Assembly (NCBI GenBank): GCA_023435325.1
Contig: JAEYRT010000145.1
Coordinates: forward strand, 1-10,735
Length of the DNA stretch: 10,735 nucleotides
From: Pseudomonadota bacterium
GTDB lineage: Bacteria; Pseudomonadota; Gammaproteobacteria; Burkholderiales; Burkholderiaceae_C
Reading direction: 5' to 3'
The translations under genes were made by a program, and so were the position numbers. Each line of letters starts with the position of its first letter. Positions within the stretch are counted from its first letter, which is position 1. The notes below the pieces were generated by a model that did not search any database, was not told the origin of the DNA, and saw only the letters and a program-made list of their open reading frames with translations. Of this stretch, positions 6,793 to 10,735 are shown piece after piece.

Positions 6793-9315
6793 ATGACGAT
6801 GAGCTTTTTGCAACTGGGATGGCGCACGCTGTGGCGCGATGCGCGCGCAGGCGAACTGCGCCTGCTGTGGGTGGCGGTCACGCTGGCGGTGACGGCGCTG
6901 ACATCGGTCGCCTTTTTTGCCAACCGCCTGGAGGCAGGGCTGGAGCGCGACGCACGCCAGCTGCTGGGTGGAGATGTGGTCATTGCAAGCCATGACGGGC
7001 AATTGCAGGAGTTTGTGCATCAGGCCGAACAGGAGGGCCTGCGCCATGTGACCACGCTCGTTTTTCCCACCATGGGCCGCGCCACGGAGGAGCGGGGCGG
7101 CAATGCACGGCTGGTGGCGCTCAAGGTGGTGGAAGCAGGCTATCCCTTGCGCGGCAGCTTGCGTGTGGCCGATGGGGCGGGCCAGCCCGATGCACCCGTG
7201 GAGCATGTGCCCGCTGCGGGCGAGGCATGGGTGGATGCTGCTTTGCTGTCAGCGCTGGAAGTGCAGGTGGGTGACCACCTGCTGCTTGGTGACGCCCGAG
7301 TGCGCATCACCCGCCTGATCACGGCGGAGCCGGACCGGGGCGCAGGCTTTATGAGCTTTGCGCCGCGCGTGATGATCCATGCCCAAGATCTGGAGGCCAC
7401 CGGGCTGGTGCAACCAGCCAGCCGCATCACCTGGCGGCTGGCCGTGGCGGGCGAAGATGTGGCTGCCGTAGCGCGTTATGAAACCTGGGCCAGGGCGCAG
7501 GTGGGCGAGAACGGGCGGGGCGGACGCCGGGTGGAATCGCTGGAAAGCGGCAGCCCCGAGATGCGCCGCACGCTGGAGCGCGGCGAGAAATTCCTGAGTC
7601 TGGTGGCGCTGCTGGCGGCCTTGCTGTCGGCGGTTGCCGTGGCGCTGGCTGCCCGCGCCTTCGCACAGCGCCATCTGGACGCGGCGGCCATGCTGCGGGT
7701 GCTGGGTCTGCCGCAGCGCACCATTGCCTGGGCCTATGTCTTTGAATTTGCCGTGGTGGGTCTGGGGGCCAGCTTGCTTGGCGTAGCACTGGGTTGGGGC
7801 GTGCACCATGCTTTTGTCTGGTTGCTGTCGGGGCTGGTGGCGCAGGGCCTGCCAGCGTCCAGCCTCTGGCCCGTGGGCTTCGGGGTGGGCATGGGCATGA
7901 CGCTGCTGCTTGCCTTCGGCCTGCCGCCGGTGCTGCAACTGGCGCAGGTGCCGCCACTGCGGGTGCTGCGTCGCGATATGGGGGCGCTCAAGCCTGCATC
8001 GGCCAGTGTGTTGCTGGTCGGGGTGCTGGGTTTCGCAGCCTTGCTGATGGCCGTGAGCCGCGATGCGCTGCTGGGCGGCATTGCCGTGGGCGGGTTTGCA
8101 CTGGCCACGCTGCTGTTTGCGGGCATGGCGTGGCTGGCGGTCCAGCTCTTGCGCCGCATGGTCCACGAGCACACGGCGCCGCGCTGGCTGGTGCTGGCCA
8201 CGCGCCAGCTGGCGGCGCGACCGGGGTACGCCGTCATTCAGGTCAGCAGCCTGGCTGTGGGCCTGCTGGCCCTGGTGCTTCTGGTGCTGTTGCGCACCGA
8301 CCTGGTCAGCAGCTGGCGCCAGGCCACTCCGCCAGATGCGGCCAACCGGTTTGTCATCAACATCATGCCGGATCAGGCGCAGGCGTTTCAGCAGCACCTG
8401 CGCAGCGCGGGGGTGGCGGACTATGACTGGTATCCCATGATTCGCGGGCGTCTGGTGGAGGTCAATGGCCGCGCAGTCAGCCCCGAAGACTATGCCAACG
8501 AGCGCGCGCAGCGCATGGTGGATCGCGAGTTCAATCTCTCGAATGCCGAGCAGATGCCGCAGAAAAACCGCATCGTTGCCGGTGCGTGGCGGGCCGGTGA
8601 AGCCGATGGCGCCAGTGTGGAAGAGGGCATTGCCGAGACCCTGGGCCTGAAGCTGGGGGATACGCTGGTGTTTGATATGGGCGGTATGCGGCACAGCGCC
8701 CGTGTGACCAGCTTGCGCAAGGTGGACTGGGGCAGCATGCGTGCCAACTTCTTCATCCTGTTCCCGGTGGCGCAGTTGCCGGATGTGCCCACCACCTATA
8801 TGGCGGCCTATCGTGCGCCGGTGCAGCCAGGCTTTGACAATGGCTTGCTGCGCGAGTTTCCCAATGTGACGAATGTGGATATGGACAGCACCATCGCCCA
8901 GGTGCAGCGTGTGCTGGACCAGGTGATTCGCGCCGTGGAGTTCCTGTTCATCTTCACTCTGGCTGCAGGCCTGGTCGTGCTGTTTGCTGCCGTGACTGCG
9001 ACGCGCGAAGAGCGTGCCCGCGAGTACGCCATCATGCGCGCCATGGGAGCGCAAGCACACCTGCTGCGCCAAGTGCAGCGGGCCGAGCTGGCTGGCGTCG
9101 GCATGCTGGCCGGATTTCTGGCCAGTGCCGTGGCCATGGCCGTGGGCTGGGCGCTGGCGCGCTGGGTGTTTGAATTTGCCTGGACGGCCGCGTGGTGGGT
9201 GCCTGTTGCTGGCGGCCTGGCGGGTGCGTTACTGGCCTGGATGGCGGGCTGGTGGGGGTTGCGCGAGGTATTGCGTCGCCCTGTCATGCACAGTTTGCGC
9301 GCTGCTGCTGAATAA
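6793..9315 (+). CDS. FtsX/YbbP-family ABC transporter permease
   Basis: An 840-residue inner-membrane protein with the layout of YbbP-type MacB/FtsX permeases. One helix at about 24-43 is followed by a large periplasmic region (about 45-262). Then come a first FtsX core (about 265-390), further helix pairs at about 405-450 and 482-500, a second soluble region (about 505-710) and a second FtsX core (715-835) with helices near 715-737, 765-787 and 798-822. That gives about ten helices. The cytoplasmic segments RHLDAAAMLRVLG (293-305) and the matching REYAIMRAMGA stretch near 744 are the duplicated coupling-type motifs of this family. Such proteins work with a LolD/YbbA-like ATPase and are thought to move or extract envelope molecules rather than import solutes; the substrate is unknown. 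No ATPase gene is present within this window, so the partner must lie elsewhere. The start may be ATG 6793 or ATG 6799; no strong ribosome site distinguishes them. Function is family inference. Confidence 0.92.
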   Translation: MTMSFLQLGWRTLWRDARAGELRLLWVAVTLAVTALTSVAFFANRLEAGLERDARQLLGGDVVIASHDGQLQEFVHQAEQEGLRHVTTLVFPTMGRATEERGGNARLVALKVVEAGYPLRGSLRVADGAGQPDAPVEHVPAAGEAWVDAALLSALEVQVGDHLLLGDARVRITRLITAEPDRGAGFMSFAPRVMIHAQDLEATGLVQPASRITWRLAVAGEDVAAVARYETWARAQVGENGRGGRRVESLESGSPEMRRTLERGEKFLSLVALLAALLSAVAVALAARAFAQRHLDAAAMLRVLGLPQRTIAWAYVFEFAVVGLGASLLGVALGWGVHHAFVWLLSGLVAQGLPASSLWPVGFGVGMGMTLLLAFGLPPVLQLAQVPPLRVLRRDMGALKPASASVLLVGVLGFAALLMAVSRDALLGGIAVGGFALATLLFAGMAWLAVQLLRRMVHEHTAPRWLVLATRQLAARPGYAVIQVSSLAVGLLALVLLVLLRTDLVSSWRQATPPDAANRFVINIMPDQAQAFQQHLRSAGVADYDWYPMIRGRLVEVNGRAVSPEDYANERAQRMVDREFNLSNAEQMPQKNRIVAGAWRAGEADGASVEEGIAETLGLKLGDTLVFDMGGMRHSARVTSLRKVDWGSMRANFFILFPVAQLPDVPTTYMAAYRAPVQPGFDNGLLREFPNVTNVDMDSTIAQVQRVLDQVIRAVEFLFIFTLAAGLVVLFAAVTATREERAREYAIMRAMGAQAHLLRQVQRAELAGVGMLAGFLASAVAMAVGWALARWVFEFAWTAAWWVPVAGGLAGALLAWMAGWWGLREVLRRPVMHSLRAAAE

Positions 9316-9321
9316 AAATTT

Positions 9322-9401
9322 GAAGCTGACAGCGCTTGATACATAAGGTTTTCAGATGAAAAAATGTCTGGATTCCTTATCAATCAAGCGTGGGCAGCTC
9401 T
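9322..9401. repeat. Palindromic intergenic repeat, copy 2 (after the permease gene)
   Basis: A symmetric hairpin without bulges at 9324-9399, beginning nine bases after the permease stop. Every pair sums to 18723: AGCTG 9324-9328 with CAGCT 9395-9399; CGCTTGAT 9333-9340 with ATCAAGCG 9383-9390; ATAAGG 9343-9348 with CCTTAT 9375-9380; CAGA 9353-9356 with TCTG 9367-9370. The loop is ten bases (9357-9366). By hand, 33 stem positions give 25 Watson-Crick pairs, 2 G-T pairs and 6 mismatches. It is collinear with 2096-2175. There is no T-tract immediately after it on the plus strand; in the other direction the stem is followed by TTCAAATTTTTATT, which is AT-rich but would serve no minus-strand gene here. 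Confidence 0.8.
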
Positions 9402-9463
9402 TGAATTGGAAGTAAGTCTGGCTGACGCCGTCATGCGCGCAAATCCCATTGCAGTGGCAGTGC

Positions 9464-9481
9464 GCCCAGCGCATGCTGGGC
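9464..9481 (+). promoter_or_regulatory. Hairpin abutting the DksA-like start codon
   Basis: GCCCAGC (9464-9470) and GCTGGGC (9475-9481) form a perfect 7-bp G/C-rich stem with loop GCAT, ending two bases before the ATG at 9484. The only vaguely Shine-Dalgarno-like bases (CTGGG) lie inside its right arm, so the structure could limit ribosome access. It could also be a DNA palindrome bound by a protein. Confidence 0.45.
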
Positions 9482-9483
9482 TC

Positions 9484-9855
9484 ATGAGCACACTCAAAGC
9501 CCCCCAAATTGAAGCCCTGCGCACCCAGCTTGCGCAGCGTGAACAGCAGCTGCGTCAGGAGCTGGAGCAGGCCCAGGCCGAGGAAGAGGCGCATGTGGAG
9601 GAAAAGGAAGACATGCCACGCGAGCCCGATGCCAATCAGACGCGTGAGGTGACCGACCGTGAAGTGCGCCATGCCGAGCTGCTGCGTGACCAGCGAGAGC
9701 TGCAGGCTGTACGCGCAGCCTTGCAGCGCATCGAAGATGGTAGCTATGGCGAATGCGTGGATTGCGGCAAGCGCATCAAGGCTGAACGGCTGCTGGCCTC
9801 ACCTGCAGCCATGCGTTGCATCGACTGTCAAACCAAGGCCGAGGCCCGGCTTTAA
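9484..9855 (+). CDS. DksA/TraR-family zinc-finger protein
   Basis: A 123-residue protein of the DksA/TraR type. These small proteins insert a coiled coil into the secondary channel of RNA polymerase and alter promoter selection, in DksA together with ppGpp. Residues about 5-40 and 57-85 are charged, heptad-like helices forming the coiled coil. The C-terminal zinc finger is complete: C91-x2-C94 and C112-x2-C115, with the usual RxL and P between them (ERLLASPAAMRCIDC). The tip between the two helices reads MPREPDANQTREVTD, and the DxxDxA motif of canonical DksA is not evident; D49 is the nearest acidic residue and the second Asp is not matched. It is therefore probably a paralogue rather than the main dksA, and no symbol is given. 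I chose ATG 9484 over the upstream ATG 9364 or 9433 because the upstream codons lack the local third-position bias and overlap a palindromic repeat. Confidence 0.88.
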   Translation: MSTLKAPQIEALRTQLAQREQQLRQELEQAQAEEEAHVEEKEDMPREPDANQTREVTDREVRHAELLRDQRELQAVRAALQRIEDGSYGECVDCGKRIKAERLLASPAAMRCIDCQTKAEARL

Positions 9856-9949
9856 CCTTCGCGCTGCAATGCAGCTGCTGCACTGGCACACTCAGGTTTT
9901 TTCATTGGCCTGCCGCGCATGAGCGGCATGTTTTGCTGGGTGTGAGCGT
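9856..9949 (+). other. Gap between DksA-like and globin genes, with hairpins
   Basis: These 94 bases contain two hairpins. CAATGCAG (9867-9874) with CTGCACTG (9878-9885) has one A-C mismatch and is followed eleven bases later by six T (9897-9902). TGCCGC (9911-9916) with GCGGCA (9923-9928), loop GCATGA, is followed by TGTTTTGC. Either could act as a weak terminator for the DksA-like gene. The second lies only 21 bases before the globin ATG, so it could equally be part of the globin leader. No clear promoter was found. Confidence 0.35.
9911..9934 (+). terminator. Weak terminator-like hairpin before the globin gene
   Basis: A perfect 6-bp G/C-rich stem (9911-9916 with 9923-9928) with a 6-base loop is followed by T, G and four T. 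The short stem and interrupted T-tract make termination uncertain. Confidence 0.3.
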
Positions 9950-10369
9950 ATGCAGATCGAAGAGAAACCACCGTTTGATACTCCCTTTGAATGGATAGGC
10001 GGCGAAGAACCCGTGCGCCGCCTGGTGGAGCGCTTTTACGACCTGATGGACCTGGAACCTGCGTATCGGGAACTGCGTGCCTCCCACGGCAGTACGCTGG
10101 ATGAGGCGCGCCAGAAACTGTTCTGGTTTCTGTGCGGCTGGCTCGGCGGCCCCGACTATTTTGTGGAGCGCTTTGGCCATCCGCGTCTGCGCATGCGCCA
10201 CATGCCATTCAAGGTGGGCCTGGTGGAGCGCGACCAGTGGGTGGCATGCATGGACCAGGCCATGCAGGAAACCGCCGTGCCCGAGGCGCTGCGCCAGCGC
10301 CTGCATCACAGCTTCATGCAGACGGCCAGCTGGATGGTCAACCAGGGTGCGGTGCAGAAGGTGATGTAA
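9950..10369 (+). CDS. Group II truncated haemoglobin
   Basis: A 139-residue cytosolic globin with the 2-on-2 fold of the TrHbO/YjbI class, which binds haem and reacts with O2, NO or peroxide; in various bacteria such proteins are linked to NO detoxification, oxygen delivery or redox protection. Visible hallmarks: GGEEPVRRLVERFYDLM (17-33) with the B-helix tyrosine Y30; an E-helix block KLFWFLCGWLGGP (56-68); the LRMRHMPF segment with proximal histidine H84; and the ERDQW motif with the G8 tryptophan W97 that distinguishes group II. Length is normal for the class with a short N-terminal extension. It follows the DksA-like gene by 94 bases on the same strand and is convergent with the DUF421 gene. 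The ATG at 9950 has only a weak upstream GGGTGTGAG. The physiological role here cannot be deduced from the sequence. Confidence 0.95.
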   Translation: MQIEEKPPFDTPFEWIGGEEPVRRLVERFYDLMDLEPAYRELRASHGSTLDEARQKLFWFLCGWLGGPDYFVERFGHPRLRMRHMPFKVGLVERDQWVACMDQAMQETAVPEALRQRLHHSFMQTASWMVNQGAVQKVM

Positions 10370-10387
10370 GCCTGCGGGAAGGCAGGC
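10370..10387. terminator. Short hairpin between convergent genes
   Basis: GCCTGC (10370-10375) and GCAGGC (10382-10387) form a 6-bp stem with a 6-base loop, directly after the globin stop and in the 37-base gap to the convergent DUF421 stop. It could serve both directions, but neither side has a proper T-tract: CACTACCGCCCTTTC follows on the plus strand and TTACATC on the minus strand. Confidence 0.35.
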
Positions 10388-10406
10388 CACTACCGCCCTT
10401 TCATTT

Positions 10407-10735
10407 TCATGTTTCATCGGCCTTGCTGGTGGTTTGCAGAATGCTCAGCTTGCCGTCGGCTTCCAGAAACATGCAGCGCATTTGTGCCAGCGTGCAATCC
10501 GCTTCTCGCAGTGCTGTTTCAATGTCGTTGCTCGAAATGCGGTGTTTTTTGCGCACGGCATCGAAGATCTGACCATCACGTCCGATGAGCACGGCCTGCC
10601 CTTCCAGCAAGCGTTCGGCCAGGCTGTTGCGTGCCGACAGCGCGCCCATCAGCATGTTGAGCACAATCAGAATGGCGCACACCAGCAGCCCACCGAGTAC
10701 CGACTGGTCCTTGCCGACCATGGACGGGCCTGCTG
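10407..10735 (-). CDS. YetF/YcaP-type (DUF421) membrane protein, C-terminal part only
   Basis: About 108 codons are visible and the frame stays open to the right edge, so the N-terminus lies outside the window. The ATG at 10721 is probably internal, because the preceding codons continue the family pattern (a residue run around PSMVGKDQS). The visible part has the last membrane helix (GLLVCAILIVLNMLMGAL), the family hallmark ARNSLAERLLEGQAVLIGRDGQ, then a small cytosolic alpha/beta domain with RKKHRISSNDIETALREADC and a closing strand LEADGKLSIL. This matches the C-terminal domain of YetF-like DUF421 proteins, whose role is poorly known; YetF in Bacillus spores has been connected with lipid or membrane functions. 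The two cysteines C76 and C83 (counted from 10721) are not a motif I recognise. It is convergent with the globin gene, with 37 bases between the stop codons. Confidence 0.88.
   Translation of the reverse strand, partial: AGPSMVGKDQSVLGGLLVCAILIVLNMLMGALSARNSLAERLLEGQAVLIGRDGQIFDAVRKKHRISSNDIETALREADCTLAQMRCMFLEADGKLSILQTTSKADET

Larger units (their letters stand above)
9316..9483. other. Intergenic region between permease and DksA-like gene
   Basis: These 168 bases hold the second copy of the palindromic repeat (9322-9401) and a hairpin that ends against the next start codon (9464-9481), plus a direct repeat GCAGTG GCAGTG (9451-9462). The downstream frame can be read open from an ATG at 9364, but those first 40 codons use A or T in more than half of their third positions, unlike the strongly G/C-biased genes around them, and much of the stretch lies inside the repeat. 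I therefore treat it as non-coding. No clear promoter was found. Confidence 0.6.

Noticed and set aside
7249..9072. Open frame of 607 codons on the minus strand
   Set aside because: It lies fully antisense to the permease gene, which has clear family structure. The translation is rich in His, Gln and Arg, typical of the complement of a high-GC gene.
9324..9399. Intrinsic terminator for the permease gene
   Set aside because: The stem is long and has several mismatches, and no T-tract follows it on the plus strand. Its match to 2096-2175 fits a repeat family better.
9364..9483. Forty-codon N-terminal extension of the DksA-like protein
   Set aside because: Third codon positions lack the local G/C bias, part of it lies inside the palindromic repeat, and the family N-terminus fits ATG 9484.

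Overview
This window looks like a stretch of core chromosome from a high-GC betaproteobacterium of the order Burkholderiales, most likely Comamonadaceae (Comamonas or a close relative). This rests on recall of protein families, strongly GC-biased third codon positions and gene content; no database search was possible. There are eight protein genes. The first and last are cut by the window edges. I see no rRNA, tRNA, CRISPR array, transposase, prophage gene or plasmid function.

Layout, left to right. Minus strand: metG (methionyl-tRNA synthetase, last residues missing), preceded on the same strand by a small two-helix membrane protein with an Mrr-like nuclease fold. Plus strand, divergent from these: mrp/apbC (Fe-S cluster carrier ATPase), closed by a strong intrinsic terminator (4094-4123). 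Then follow a class A penicillin-binding protein, a large FtsX/YbbP-type ABC transporter permease, a small DksA/TraR-type zinc-finger protein and a group II truncated haemoglobin. Minus strand, convergent with the globin: the C-terminal part of a YetF-type (DUF421) membrane protein. The metG/mrp neighbourhood is also known from other proteobacteria. The genes are mainly housekeeping: translation, Fe-S assembly, peptidoglycan synthesis, envelope transport, transcription modulation, and oxygen or NO chemistry. They do not form one obvious pathway.

The least expected structure is non-coding. Two gaps, 2096-2175 (metG leader side) and 9322-9401 (between the permease and the DksA-like gene), carry related palindromic elements. 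They align without gaps over 80 positions (46 identical by hand count), each folds into a long hairpin with a 10-nt loop at the same place, and the arms differ in sequence while largely keeping pairing. I interpret this as a dispersed, structured intergenic repeat family. Other inverted repeats lie upstream of mrp, after the nuclease-like gene, and directly against the DksA-like start codon. I found no convincing new multi-gene system.
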